A program made the position numbers and the translations under genes. The notes under the pieces are model-generated. The model saw only the letters and a program-made list of their open reading frames with translations. It did not search any database and had not been told where the DNA came from. This document shows positions 8,702 through 17,425 of a stretch of 64,000 nt of DNA, in pieces. The stretch comes from Dorea longicatena. Lineage in GTDB: Bacteria > Bacillota > Clostridia > Lachnospirales > Lachnospiraceae. Where the stretch lies: contig NZ_CP102280.1 in NCBI RefSeq assembly GCF_025150085.1, positions 1,499,001-1,563,000 of the forward strand, read 5' to 3'. Position 1 is the stretch's first letter. Each line of letters opens with the position of its first letter.

Positions 8702-10078
8702 TTGGCTGCAAATATTACTTCTTCAAATATAAAAGTTTATCAAAAGAAAAAACATTTAAATATCGGAATCGTCATTTTTGGGGTTATATTTATTTATCTT
8801 CTTGTGACGGTTCTGATGTATCTGACCGCAAAGCACATTTCTGTTTATGAAGTACGTGAGGGTTCGATCGTAAAAGATACTTCTTACACCGGTCTAGCCA
8901 TTCGTAACGAAACGGTCGTACATTCCAAAGGGAAGGGTTATGTTAATTACTTTATTTCAGAAGGAAACAAAGTCGGTGCCAAAACACAGGTTTATTCCCT
9001 GTCTGACCAGAAACTTCAATTTGAAACAAATACAAACAACACACAAAAATTAACCTCCAGTGAACAGTCGGCAATCAGTCAGAAGACACAGACTTTCTGC
9101 GAAAATTATACCGACGGAACCTTTGGGGATGTATATACTTTAAAGAACAATATTTCCGGAGTTCTTGAAGGCAAGTCTAATCAGAATCGTCAGACGCAGA
9201 TCGCGGCTTTGACGGAATCAGATCTTGATGGTTTGAAAGTATATACCGCTGAGTCCGACGGAATTATCAGCTATTCTGTAGATGGTTTTGAAAATACAAA
9301 AGCAGAAGATATAACCCCTGATATGCTCAACAAAGAAAACTACAATAAAAAAGAGCAGAAGAATAATACGAAAATCAAATCTGGTGATTCAGTATATAAA
9401 TTGATCAAAGATGATGACTGGACACTTGTGATTGCTCTAAGTAAACAATCAGTAAAAGATTTAACTGATGCTTCCAGCGTTCAGGTCCGTTTTCCGAAAG
9501 ATAACGAAACTATGACAGCGGCTTTTTCCATGAAAAAAGTAAAAGGCACCTGGCTTGGATATCTGGCATTTGATAATTCTATGGTTCGTTATGCCCAGGA
9601 TCGTTTTGTAGATGTAGAGCTTATTATGGCAGATCATACCGGACTTAAAATACCAAAATCTGCAGTCACCAAAAAGAATTTTTATGTGATCTCAGAAGAC
9701 TATCTTACACAGGGTGGTAACAGCAACAGCACAGGAGTATTGATCGATACCGGGAAGGAAAATGCACAGTTCCAATCAGTCGATATCTATTACCGAGATA
9801 CATCAACCGGTTCTGTTTATATAGATCCTGATGATTTTGAAGAAAATACAACACTTAGAAAGCCTGATTCATCGGATACCTGCCAGTTAAACAAAACCCG
9901 GAAGTTAAAAGGTGTATATAATATTAACCGTGGTTATGCCGTATTCCGACAGGTACAGATTCTGTGCGAAAGCGATGAATATTATATTGTTCAAAGTGGT
10001 GATGACTACGGACTTTCCAATTATGATCACATTGCTCTGACGGGTAAGGACGTACATGAGGGCGATGTAATATCCTGA
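8702..10078 (+). CDS. HlyD-like membrane fusion/adaptor protein
   Basis: A 458-residue protein starting at TTG 8702 with AGGAGG 8 bases upstream. One N-terminal membrane helix (residues about 20-42) is followed by an extracellular region resembling HlyD adaptors: a barrel-sandwich start (EGSIVKDTSYTGLAIRNETVVHSKGKGYVNYF), a spacer, and a C-terminal barrel. In Clostridia such proteins occur just before yggS-sepF, suggesting a role linked to division or envelope. No cognate transporter is adjacent. The exact function is unknown. Confidence 0.75.
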   Translation: MAANITSSNIKVYQKKKHLNIGIVIFGVIFIYLLVTVLMYLTAKHISVYEVREGSIVKDTSYTGLAIRNETVVHSKGKGYVNYFISEGNKVGAKTQVYSLSDQKLQFETNTNNTQKLTSSEQSAISQKTQTFCENYTDGTFGDVYTLKNNISGVLEGKSNQNRQTQIAALTESDLDGLKVYTAESDGIISYSVDGFENTKAEDITPDMLNKENYNKKEQKNNTKIKSGDSVYKLIKDDDWTLVIALSKQSVKDLTDASSVQVRFPKDNETMTAAFSMKKVKGTWLGYLAFDNSMVRYAQDRFVDVELIMADHTGLKIPKSAVTKKNFYVISEDYLTQGGNSNSTGVLIDTGKENAQFQSVDIYYRDTSTGSVYIDPDDFEENTTLRKPDSSDTCQLNKTRKLKGVYNINRGYAVFRQVQILCESDEYYIVQSGDDYGLSNYDHIALTGKDVHEGDVIS

Positions 10079-10115
10079 CACACACAATAACAGATTATAC
10101 AAGGAGTGGACAATT

Positions 10116-10814
10116 ATGTTAAAAGAAAATCTGGAAAAAGTAGAAGAAAATATACAGGCTGCATGTGACCGTGCCGGACGTAAAAGAGATGAAGTTACTC
10201 TGATCGCCGTAAGCAAAACAAAACCTGTAGAAATGCTGCAGGAGGCCTATGACCTTGGAGTCCGTATAAACGGAGAAAACAAAGCACAGGAACTGGCTTC
10301 TAAATATGAAGTCCTTCCAAAGGATATTCACTGGCATATGATTGGGCATATGCAGCGTAATAAAGTAAAATACATTATTGATAAAGTTGATCTGATTCAT
10401 TCTGTAGATTCTGTCCGACTCGCAGAAACAATTGATAAAGAAGCAGAAAAGCACGGTGTTATTGCCAATATATTGATTGAAGTAAATGTCGCAAAAGAAG
10501 AAAGTAAATTTGGTCTCATGCCGGAAGAGGTTCCTGAATTTGTAGAAAAGATTGCCGGATTTCCTCATATCCGCGTAAAGGGATTAATGACAATTGCTCC
10601 ATTTGTAGAAAATCCAGAAGAAAACAGACCGATTTTTGCACATTTAAGAAAATTATCTGTTGACATCGCAAAGAAAAACATTGATAATATTACTATGAGT
10701 ATTCTTTCTATGGGTATGACAAATGACTATCAGGTGGCCATAGAAGAAGGAGCTACCATGGTCCGTGTGGGAACCGGAATTTTTGGAGCACGTGATTATA
10801 CTCATCAAGTATAA
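10116..10814 (+). CDS. yggS: YggS/PROSC-family pyridoxal phosphate homeostasis protein
   Basis: A fold-type III PLP-binding TIM barrel that controls free PLP and has no known catalytic reaction. It has 232 residues. The PLP lysine lies in LIAVSKTKP. Other family motifs are GENKAQELASKYE, HMIGHMQRNK and LSMGMTNDYQVAIEEGATMVRVGTGIFG. RBS AAGGAG is 9 bases before ATG. It sits immediately before sepF, the usual order in Gram-positive division clusters. Confidence 0.95.
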   Translation: MLKENLEKVEENIQAACDRAGRKRDEVTLIAVSKTKPVEMLQEAYDLGVRINGENKAQELASKYEVLPKDIHWHMIGHMQRNKVKYIIDKVDLIHSVDSVRLAETIDKEAEKHGVIANILIEVNVAKEESKFGLMPEEVPEFVEKIAGFPHIRVKGLMTIAPFVENPEENRPIFAHLRKLSVDIAKKNIDNITMSILSMGMTNDYQVAIEEGATMVRVGTGIFGARDYTHQV

Positions 10815-10839
10815 ACGGAAGATAGGAGATTTATTAAAA

Positions 10840-11400
10840 ATGGGAGTATTAGATAAGTTCTTAAGTATCATGAAGTTAGACGACGGAGATGATGAATACG
10901 ATGAGGATGAATTCTTCGACGATGACGAATATGATGATGATTATGAAGAAAAGCCCAAGAGAAGCCTCTTTCATAAAAACACCAAAGACAATGATAAAGA
11001 TTTCGATGAAGACGATGAAGACGATTACACAGCACCTGTGAAGTCCAAATCTGCATTCTCTAATAATAAAGTAACTCCGATGCGTCAGCCTTCAAGAAGA
11101 AGCAGTGTAAATATGGAGGTTTGCGTGATCAAGCCAACTTCTGTAGAAGATTCAAGAGAGATTACAGAGACTTTATTAAGTGGACGTACCGTTATTTTGA
11201 ATCTTGAGGGACTGGATCTTGAGATTGCTCAGCGTATTATTGATTTTACTTCAGGAGCTACATTTGCAATCAGTGGTAACCTGCAGAAAATTTCTAATTA
11301 CATATTCCTGGTAACACCTACAAATGTTGATATATCTGGAGATCTTCAGGATTTGCTTAACACTTCTCTGGATTCTTCATCTATGAGGTCAAGATTTTAA
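10840..11400 (+). CDS. sepF: Cell division protein SepF
   Basis: SepF anchors and bundles FtsZ at the septum. The start chosen is ATG 10840 behind TAGGAG; the frame is also open further upstream inside yggS. The protein has 186 residues. An N-terminal amphipathic helix (MGVLDKFLSIMKL) should bind membrane. A highly acidic linker of Asp/Glu/Tyr repeats follows (about residues 14-70), then the conserved SepF domain (VCVIKPTSVEDSREITETLL to FLVTPTNVDISG). Confidence 0.94.
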   Translation: MGVLDKFLSIMKLDDGDDEYDEDEFFDDDEYDDDYEEKPKRSLFHKNTKDNDKDFDEDDEDDYTAPVKSKSAFSNNKVTPMRQPSRRSSVNMEVCVIKPTSVEDSREITETLLSGRTVILNLEGLDLEIAQRIIDFTSGATFAISGNLQKISNYIFLVTPTNVDISGDLQDLLNTSLDSSSMRSRF

Positions 11401-11402
11401 TT

Positions 11403-12158
11403 ATGAATAAAGAAGAAAGTATGTTACAGAAACGTCTGGTGGAACTCTCCAGACTGGCATATAACAGAGGGATTGTTATATTTTCCGACTTTCTTAATTT
11501 GAATGAATTAAATATTCTTCATACCACACCAAAAGACATGTTTTTATCTCAGTATAAAACTTATGGTGGATATGACTTATCAGAGCGTCAGATGGCTGTT
11601 TTTCTACCTGATGCTCTTTATTATGATTATGAATATCCCATTCAGATTATAGAAGTCACTCCGTCAAGCAAAAGATTTGCCGAAGATCTTACACACAGGG
11701 ATTATCTTGGAGCACTTATGAATCTTGGCATCGAGCGCTCCAAAGTTGGAGATATTATTGTTGAAGATCAGAAAGGATTGATTTTTGTCAAAGAAGAACT
11801 CGCTGAATATATTGCAGATAATCTGACTGTGGTTCGTCATACGAACGTAAATACCTCCATAGGAAAAGGGGTTAAAGTAGATTATGAACCAAGATTTGAA
11901 GAGCTGAAAGGAACCGTATCTTCCATTCGTCTGGACAGTGTACTTGCTCTTGCCTATCCACTTTCCAGAAGTAAGATTACTGCACAGATTGAAGCCGGAA
12001 AAGTCTTTGTAAATGGAAAACTTATCACGAGTAACGGTTATCGTTTAAAAGACAATGATATTATCTCTGTAAGGAAAATGGGACGTATTGCATATGATGG
12101 TATTCTCTCAGAAACAAAAAAGGGACGCTACCTGATCTCTGTACGCAAATACATTTAG
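11403..12158 (+). CDS. ylmH: YlmH-family S4-domain RNA-binding protein
   Basis: A 251-residue protein with an N-terminal YlmH domain and a C-terminal S4 RNA-binding domain (residues about 178-240, RLDSVLALAYPLSRSKITAQIEAGKVFVNGK). YlmH proteins act on the ribosome or tRNA and cluster with sepF in Firmicutes. It begins 2 bases after the sepF stop. The DivIVA gene that often follows is absent here. Confidence 0.9.
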   Translation: MNKEESMLQKRLVELSRLAYNRGIVIFSDFLNLNELNILHTTPKDMFLSQYKTYGGYDLSERQMAVFLPDALYYDYEYPIQIIEVTPSSKRFAEDLTHRDYLGALMNLGIERSKVGDIIVEDQKGLIFVKEELAEYIADNLTVVRHTNVNTSIGKGVKVDYEPRFEELKGTVSSIRLDSVLALAYPLSRSKITAQIEAGKVFVNGKLITSNGYRLKDNDIISVRKMGRIAYDGILSETKKGRYLISVRKYI

Positions 12159-12205
12159 GACAATAATTTAAATAATTTATACAGTTAATTTATAGAAGGA
12201 GTATC

Positions 12206-12712
12206 ATGAAGACAAATACAAAACGAATCACACATTATATAATGGCATTGGTAAGTATCGTTGTACTGGTATTATTGGATCAGATTACAAAACATCTGGT
12301 TGTATTACATCTTAAGGATCGGTCTGCCTATGTACTGATTAAAGATGTATTTCAATTAGAATATCTGGAAAACAGGGGTGCAGCCTTCGGTGTGCTGCAA
12401 AATCAACGTATATTCTTTTATATCAGTGTACTTTTGATTACAATTGCTGTTATCTGGTTTTACCACAAAGTACCTATAGAACATAAATATCTGCCGCTTC
12501 GTATCTGTGCAGTGTTAATTCTTTCCGGTGCTTTCGGCAATTGTATAGACCGGATCCGTCTGAATTATGTAGTCGATTTTTTATACTTCAAGCTGATCAA
12601 CTTCCCGATTTTTAACGTTGCTGATATCTATGTAACCGTTGCAGCATTTCTGCTGGTTATATTAATACTCATTTACTATAAGGAGGACGACCTTGAAAGA
12701 ATTTTCCATTGA
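12206..12712 (+). CDS. lspA: Lipoprotein signal peptidase (signal peptidase II)
   Basis: Cleaves prolipoprotein signal peptides after lipidation. It has 168 residues and four membrane helices. The family boxes are present: LLDQITKHLV, NRGAAFGVLQ, GNCIDRI (catalytic Asp) and FNVADIYVTVA (second catalytic Asp). RBS AAGGAG precedes ATG. It overlaps the next gene by 20 bases; the pairing of lspA with rluD is widespread. Confidence 0.95.
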   Translation: MKTNTKRITHYIMALVSIVVLVLLDQITKHLVVLHLKDRSAYVLIKDVFQLEYLENRGAAFGVLQNQRIFFYISVLLITIAVIWFYHKVPIEHKYLPLRICAVLILSGAFGNCIDRIRLNYVVDFLYFKLINFPIFNVADIYVTVAAFLLVILILIYYKEDDLERIFH

Positions 12713-13613
12713 TCGCAATACAGAAGGCCAGCGGATAGACCGCTATCTTTCAGATGAATTAGAAGACAGATCAAGATCTTATATACAGAAAATTATGAAA
12801 GAAGGATATGTAAAAGTCAACCAGAAGCCTGTAAAATCCAATTACAGGCTTTCTTTTGGCGACAGCGTGGAAGTTACCCTTCCGGAGGCAAAAGAGCCTG
12901 ATATCGTACCAGAGAACATTCCTTTGGATATCCTTTATGAAGACCAGGATATCATCATGATCAACAAACCAAAACAAATGGTCGTACATCCGGCTCCCGG
13001 ACATTATAGCGGGACACTGGTAAATGCTTTGATGTATCATTGCGGTGATGAGCTGTCCGGTATTAACGGCTGTATGAGGCCTGGAATTGTCCACAGGATT
13101 GATATGGATACGACAGGATCATTAGTTGTATGTAAGAACGATAAAGCTCATCAAAGCCTTTCGGAACAGTTAAAAGTACACTCTATACGGCGTATCTATG
13201 TTGCTATCGTACATGGAAATATCAAAGAAGATTCCGGTACGGTCAATGCTCCAATCGGACGCCATCCAACAGACCGAAAGAAAATGAGCACCCATTGTAA
13301 AAACGGACGGGATGCAGTCACACATTATAAAGTTCTGGAGCGATTCGGCGATTACACATATATTCAGTGCGAACTTGAAACCGGGCGTACACATCAGATT
13401 CGCGTCCATATGGCAAGTATCGGACATCCTCTGGTTGGTGATGAGGTCTATGGTCCGAAAAAATGCCCATTCAAAGGATTACAGGGGCAGACCCTGCACG
13501 CACGCACACTTGGAATCATTCATCCAACCACAGGAAAATATCTGGAAGTAAATGCACCTCTCCCAGAATATTTCATTGAACTATTAGACAGACTAAGGAA
13601 TATTTATAACTGA
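12693..13613 (+). CDS. rluD: RluD-family 23S rRNA pseudouridine synthase
   Basis: A 306-residue RluA/RluD-type enzyme that isomerises uridines in large-subunit rRNA. It has an N-terminal S4 domain (RIDRYLSDELEDRSRSYIQKIMKEGYVKVN) and a catalytic domain with HRIDMDTTGSLVV, whose Asp is the nucleophile, plus GRTHQIRVHMASIGHPLVGDEVYG. Start is TTG 12693 behind AGGAGG inside the end of lspA. The exact target uridines cannot be read from sequence. Confidence 0.93.
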   Translation: MKEFSIDRNTEGQRIDRYLSDELEDRSRSYIQKIMKEGYVKVNQKPVKSNYRLSFGDSVEVTLPEAKEPDIVPENIPLDILYEDQDIIMINKPKQMVVHPAPGHYSGTLVNALMYHCGDELSGINGCMRPGIVHRIDMDTTGSLVVCKNDKAHQSLSEQLKVHSIRRIYVAIVHGNIKEDSGTVNAPIGRHPTDRKKMSTHCKNGRDAVTHYKVLERFGDYTYIQCELETGRTHQIRVHMASIGHPLVGDEVYGPKKCPFKGLQGQTLHARTLGIIHPTTGKYLEVNAPLPEYFIELLDRLRNIYN

Positions 13614-13628
13614 ATTATGAGAAAATTC

Positions 13629-13657
13629 TATACATTTGTCTAAGTTTGCTGTATAAT
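13629..13657 (+). promoter_or_regulatory. Sigma-A promoter of the cytidylate-kinase-like gene
   Basis: -35 TATACA at 13629-13634, a 17-base spacer, and a perfect -10 TATAAT at 13652-13657. It sits in the short gap after rluD, so the next gene can be transcribed on its own. Confidence 0.6.
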
Positions 13658-13694
13658 ATGTTTATATTAATTCTTGTTTAGGAGCGTGATTTAT

Positions 13695-14339
13695 ATGGCA
13701 AAGACAAATACAATCATTACAATCGGTCGTGAATATGGTAGTGCCGGACGCCAGATCGGATATAAAGTTGCGGAAGATCTTGGAATCAAATTATACGACA
13801 AAGAAATGCTGGAACGCGCAGCAAAAGAAAGTGGTATCTGTGAAGAACTTTTTGAGACACATGATGAGAAACCTACCAACAGTTTTCTGTATTCTTTGGT
13901 TATGGATTCTTATTCTTTCGGGTATCCTTCATCCAGTTACACAGATATGCCAATTAATCATAAGATTTTTCTTGCCCAGTTCGATACAATCCGTAAGATA
14001 GCGTCTGAGGGACCATGTATTCTAGTCGGACGTTGTGCTGATTATGCATTGGAAGAATTCGATAATGTTTTAAGCGTATTCATTCATGCCGATATGGATG
14101 CCAGAATCCGCAGAATTGCACGTATCTATGATCTGACAGATGCAAAGGCGAAAGACTTGATCAAAAAAACGGACAAGAGACGTTCCAGCTATTATAATTA
14201 TTACAGCAATAAAAAATGGGGAGCTGCCGAAAGCTATAATATCTGCCTTGACAGTTCACTTCTGGGAATTGATGGTACTGCAAAGGCCATTGAGCAGCTG
14301 GTTGAATTAAAAGAGAACATTACAGATAAAAAATTATAA
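13695..14339 (+). CDS. Cytidylate kinase-like protein
   Basis: A 214-residue protein of the Cytidylate_kin2 group. The phosphate-binding loop is near the N-terminus (TIGREYGSAGRQIGYKVAEDLG), and ILVGRCADYAL and ARIRRIARIYDLT match the nucleoside monophosphate kinase fold. Start ATG 13695 is chosen with AGGAG at 13680-13684. Proteins of this group are common in Clostridia next to unrelated genes; their true substrate is not established. It has its own promoter and terminator. Confidence 0.85.
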   Translation: MAKTNTIITIGREYGSAGRQIGYKVAEDLGIKLYDKEMLERAAKESGICEELFETHDEKPTNSFLYSLVMDSYSFGYPSSSYTDMPINHKIFLAQFDTIRKIASEGPCILVGRCADYALEEFDNVLSVFIHADMDARIRRIARIYDLTDAKAKDLIKKTDKRRSSYYNYYSNKKWGAAESYNICLDSSLLGIDGTAKAIEQLVELKENITDKKL

Positions 14340-14362
14340 TCTAATTAAGCTAATAAATAAAA

Positions 14363-14411
14363 GGATCTCCGACATATATTATTTACTATATGTTGCCGGA
14401 GATTCTTTTTT
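14363..14411 (+). terminator. Intrinsic terminator after cytidylate-kinase-like gene
   Basis: ATCTCCG and CGGAGAT arms with an extended, slightly bulged AT stem (ACATATA/TATATGT), followed by TTCTTTTTT. It ends the long + strand run before the oppositely directed recombinase gene. Confidence 0.8.
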
Positions 14412-14480
14412 CATTTAAATTAAAAATAGATGAACAAGAAGAACACACCTGTCACTGTGACAAAAAAGTTCCATTACATT

Positions 14481-15581
14481 TTATATTTCTCGTAATTTGA
14501 CCGCAGAAGCAGCTTTACGGCGTCGGTTATCATCAATCGCTGCATAATGCTTTTTTGTCGTGTTAACATCTTTATGTCCCAGGACATCCGCTACCAGATA
14601 AATATCCCCAGTCTCTTTATAGAGAGAAGTACCATATGTACTGCGCAGTTTATGCGGCGTGATTTTTTTGTTCGGTGTTACCTGCCTGGCATATTTTTTC
14701 ACCATATTTTCAACAGCCTGGACACCCATGCGTTTTCTCTGTGTTGACAAAAACAATGCCTGTTCATGGCCGGGAAGGGGAGTAGCGGCCTCACGGTCAC
14801 CTGCCATATAATTCTTAAGCGCCTCCGCAACCTCATCACCGAAATAGACAACCATCTGATTTCCACCTTTTCTTGTAACCATAATTCCATTGTTCTTAAA
14901 ATCTACATCCTTTATATCCAGTCCGACACATTCGGATACACGGATTCCGGTTCCTAATAATAATGTGAGAATAGCAATGTCACGGTCACGCGTTTTCTTA
15001 TAATAATTCAGTGCCTGCCCGGTCAGATGTTCGCCTGCAGATTCCACAAAATCCAATAACAGCGCAACTTCATCAGTATCCAGACGTATGATTGCCTTAT
15101 CATGTAATTTAGGCATATCTACCAGAAGTGTCGGATTTTTCTGAATGATCCGGTGCTTGAAGTAATATCCATAAAAACTTCTAAGGGCAGACATTTTTCG
15201 TGCCAGACCTTTTTCCCCATTGGTGATCAGTTCGCCGTCCTCATCACGTTTGTATACTTTCAGATATTCCAGGTATTCCTCAATATCTACAGGCTCAAGA
15301 TTCTCAAGATCCTGAGGCGTAAATCTGTCAATTGTATAATTCTTGTATACAGGATTGTTTTCCATAAGAAAGTGGAAAAACACACGGATATCGTAAGCAT
15401 AGTTAATACGGGTACGTGCCGATGATTTCGGTTCCATAGCACGGAAATAGTCCTTAACAAAAGGCGGTAAAGTCTTCAAAACTTCACGGAGCCGTAACGT
15501 CTGGTCGATCTGGCTCTGTTCATGATAATTATGCGGTTTGTTTGACGATGTATTGGCCAGATTTGTAGATGAATCAATCAT
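14481..15581 (-). CDS. Xer-like tyrosine recombinase
   Basis: A 366-residue site-specific recombinase with an N-terminal SAM-like core-binding domain and a C-terminal catalytic domain. Catalytic residues visible are Arg in LLGTGIRVSECVGLD, the HKLRSTYGT box (His, Arg), GHKDVNTTKKHYA (His and the Tyr nucleophile). Start ATG 15581 is chosen with AAGGAGG 11 bases upstream; the longer frame begins in AT-rich noncoding DNA. No integrated element surrounds it and it lies beside lexA, so a housekeeping role such as chromosome-dimer resolution is more likely than phage integration. A dif site was not identified. Confidence 0.85.
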   Translation of the reverse strand: MIDSSTNLANTSSNKPHNYHEQSQIDQTLRLREVLKTLPPFVKDYFRAMEPKSSARTRINYAYDIRVFFHFLMENNPVYKNYTIDRFTPQDLENLEPVDIEEYLEYLKVYKRDEDGELITNGEKGLARKMSALRSFYGYYFKHRIIQKNPTLLVDMPKLHDKAIIRLDTDEVALLLDFVESAGEHLTGQALNYYKKTRDRDIAILTLLLGTGIRVSECVGLDIKDVDFKNNGIMVTRKGGNQMVVYFGDEVAEALKNYMAGDREAATPLPGHEQALFLSTQRKRMGVQAVENMVKKYARQVTPNKKITPHKLRSTYGTSLYKETGDIYLVADVLGHKDVNTTKKHYAAIDDNRRRKAASAVKLREI

Positions 15582-15968
15582 GTAAGAAAAAACCTCCTTA
15601 AAATAATAAATATAAAAAGCATAAGTGTATGATAGTATGTATATATACATATTTTTACAAAACGTATTGTAAAGAAAACATATCGTAAATACCTTACAAA
15701 ACAGTATAATTATAGCAGAATGAGTCCTTTTCGTCCACATCTTTTGGAAAAATCGGTATTTGTCGTATAGATATGAGTTACTTAAAAAAACTATTCTCTA
15801 CCATTTTTTCAAAGTTTTATTTATCTCATCCATCATATCAGCTATCATTCCATAATAATAAAAATGGCAATGAACTACTATTTTTCATTCATTGCCGTGG
15901 GTGAGTATATTATATATAAGCCTTTTCAGCATATATATCAAATTTGTCCTGTTTTGAAGAATACCAAA
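15582..15968. other. Intergenic region between recombinase and YneA-like gene
   Basis: No gene seen in 387 bases. It contains an AT-rich upstream stretch for the recombinase with a possible - strand promoter (TGGACG, 17-base spacer, TATAAT, near 15710-15740). Several TTTTGTAA-like repeats (15650-15710) of unknown meaning follow, as does the terminator at 15860-15896. Confidence 0.6.
15860..15896 (-). terminator. Terminator of the YneA-like gene
   Basis: Perfect 9-base arms GGCAATGAA (15866-15874) and TTCATTGCC (15888-15896). On the - strand they are followed by TTTTTATTATTATG. It lies downstream of the LysM gene. Confidence 0.75.
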
Positions 15969-16403
15969 CTATTTATTATAACTATAATACGGAACCATCA
16001 GATACTGACTGTCCTGAATTTGATCAGAAGAAAGTTTGTTAATCTTTTTCACTTCTGTAATATAATCATTAACCGACTCATAATCATCTGACATATTTTC
16101 TTCGGCGATATTCCACAAGGTGTCTCCACAATGAATCTGAATGCTTTTATAATATTTATATCTGATTGAATTATCCTTTGCATTGTCATGTGCACTCACA
16201 AGACCACTTCCGTAAAACGCGCTAAGGCCCAGAATCATGATAATAGAAAAGAAACCAGCAAATAACTTCTTCACATACAAGCTTCTCTTTCTCCGGATGC
16301 TTACTCTGTTATAACCGGAATAATTGTTTCCCACATAAATCTTTTTATCCGCATTTTCGTCAGTTTCCTTCAATCCTTCCAAGTATATTCTTCTTGTGCT
16401 CAT
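15969..16403 (-). CDS. yneA: YneA-like SOS cell division inhibitor (LysM protein)
   Basis: A 144-residue protein starting at ATG 16403 behind GGAGGGG. It has a short basic cytoplasmic part (SIRRKRSLYVKKL), one membrane helix (LFAGFFSIIMILGLSAFYGSG) and an extracellular LysM domain (IQIHCGDTLWNIAEENM to SQYLMVPYY). This layout and the divergent position next to lexA match B. subtilis YneA, which delays division during the SOS response. The promoter is a perfect consensus overlapped by LexA boxes. Sequence identity alone is modest, so the function is inferred from architecture, position and regulation. Confidence 0.82.
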   Translation of the reverse strand: MSTRRIYLEGLKETDENADKKIYVGNNYSGYNRVSIRRKRSLYVKKLFAGFFSIIMILGLSAFYGSGLVSAHDNAKDNSIRYKYYKSIQIHCGDTLWNIAEENMSDDYESVNDYITEVKKINKLSSDQIQDSQYLMVPYYSYNK

Positions 16404-16441
16404 CCTGTACCCCTCCATCATTTCTTCAAAACAGTTGTCTA

Positions 16442-16455
16442 CGAACATGTGTTCC
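16442..16455. promoter_or_regulatory. LexA box 1
   Basis: CGAACATGTGTTCC, close to the Gram-positive SOS consensus CGAAC-N4-GTTCG. It falls just downstream of the predicted yneA transcription start. Confidence 0.85.
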
Positions 16456-16466
16456 TTGTACTGTTT

Positions 16467-16495
16467 ATTATATATCTCGAACACATGTTTGTCAA
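16467..16495 (-). promoter_or_regulatory. Consensus promoter of the YneA-like gene
   Basis: Read on the - strand: TTGACA (16490-16495), exactly 17 bases, TATAAT (16467-16472). Both hexamers are perfect. LexA box 2 lies within the spacer and covers part of the -35, so LexA binding would shut it off. Confidence 0.88.
16478..16491. promoter_or_regulatory. LexA box 2
   Basis: CGAACACATGTTTG, a one-mismatch form of CGAAC-N4-GTTCG, embedded between the -35 and -10 of the yneA promoter. Confidence 0.82.
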
Positions 16496-16514
16496 TAGAT
16501 TCAATGCTATATTT

Positions 16515-16528
16515 CGAACATATTTTCT
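16515..16528. promoter_or_regulatory. Imperfect LexA box 3
   Basis: CGAACATATTTTCT, with an intact left half-site and a weak right one. It lies just upstream of the predicted lexA -35 (TTGCGT 16539-16544, 17 bases, TATCAT 16562-16567), consistent with lexA autoregulation. Confidence 0.55.
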
Positions 16529-16618
16529 AAACATCTGTTTGCGTTTTCCTATATACTGTGTTATCATTAAATATATAAAAATTAACGGAAAGAAAGCCCA
16601 CTTAAGGAGGACATACAT

Positions 16619-17236
16619 ATGGCACAAGGTAAGATAAGTGCAAAGCAGGAAGAAATATTGGAATATATAAAATCCCAGATACTGGAGCGTGGATTTCCAC
16701 CATCGGTCAGAGATATCTGTGAGGCAGTACATCTGAAGTCTACTTCTTCTGTCCACTCTCATCTGGAAACTTTAGAGAAGAATGGATACATTCACAGGGA
16801 TCCAACTAAGCCTCGTGCAATCGAGATTTTGGATGATTCTTTTAATTTTAATCGCAGAGAGATGGTAAACGTACCTGTGATCGGGCATGTTGCTGCAGGA
16901 GAACCTCTTCTTGCCGAACAGAATATAGAAAACTACTTTCCTATCCCGATGGAATACATGCCGAATAAGCAGACTTTTATGCTTAAGGTACACGGAGAAA
17001 GCATGATCAATGCCGGAATCCTTGACGGTGACCTCGTATTAGTTGAACAATCTTCTGTTGCCGATAACGGTGATATTGTAGTTGCATTACTCGATGACAG
17101 CGCTACTGTCAAAAGATTTTACAAAGAAGAAGGCATCTTCCGCCTCCAGCCGGAAAACGATGCACTGGAACCAATTATCGTCCGTGATCTTCAGATCATG
17201 GGAAAAGTAATCGGAGTCTTCCGTTTCTTCGCTTAA
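16619..17236 (+). CDS. lexA: SOS repressor LexA
   Basis: Transcriptional repressor of the SOS regulon that cleaves itself when stimulated by RecA filaments. It has 205 residues. The winged helix N-terminus includes [34 protein letters not shown]. The cleavage site is Ala93-Gly94 (HVAAGEP). The catalytic dyad is Ser128 ([10 protein letters not shown]) and Lys165 (SATVKRF). RBS AAGGAGG is 8 bases before ATG. It is divergent from the YneA-like gene, as in Bacillus. Confidence 0.97.
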   Translation: MAQGKISAKQEEILEYIKSQILERGFPPSVRDICEAVHLKSTSSVHSHLETLEKNGYIHRDPTKPRAIEILDDSFNFNRREMVNVPVIGHVAAGEPLLAEQNIENYFPIPMEYMPNKQTFMLKVHGESMINAGILDGDLVLVEQSSVADNGDIVVALLDDSATVKRFYKEEGIFRLQPENDALEPIIVRDLQIMGKVIGVFRFFA

Positions 17237-17306
17237 ACACAAACAATTCCAAGCATTCAAGCGTTCATTCAATATTTATTTGTTGTTGCAAAATCAATAA
17301 CGTTCA

Positions 17307-17395
17307 AAAGCCCCGTGCAATATATAAAATATAAAACAGATAACTTCGAACGAAGTGAGCGGAATCAGTTTTATATTTTATATGCACGGGGCTTT
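17307..17395. terminator. Long hairpin between convergent lexA and rsfS
   Basis: The left arm AAAGCCCCGTGC plus AT tract pairs with the right arm ATATGCACGGGGCTTT over about 28 base pairs with a small bulge. The apical loop (17338-17370) contains a smaller CTTC/GAAG hairpin. T-rich sequence follows on both strands, so it probably acts in both directions. Confidence 0.8.
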
Positions 17396-17425
17396 CATAA
17401 AATCTTTTACAACAATAAACTTTTA

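Noticed and set aside
10850-11060. Low-complexity Asp/Glu codon repeats suggesting a tandem repeat array
   Set aside because: They encode the acidic linker of SepF, in frame, with conserved domains on both sides.
15640-15710. Repeated TTTTGTAA motifs before the tyrosine recombinase as a dif or att core
   Set aside because: No 28-base dif-like pair of arms with a 6-base centre could be made from them; AT-rich promoter DNA is enough to explain them.
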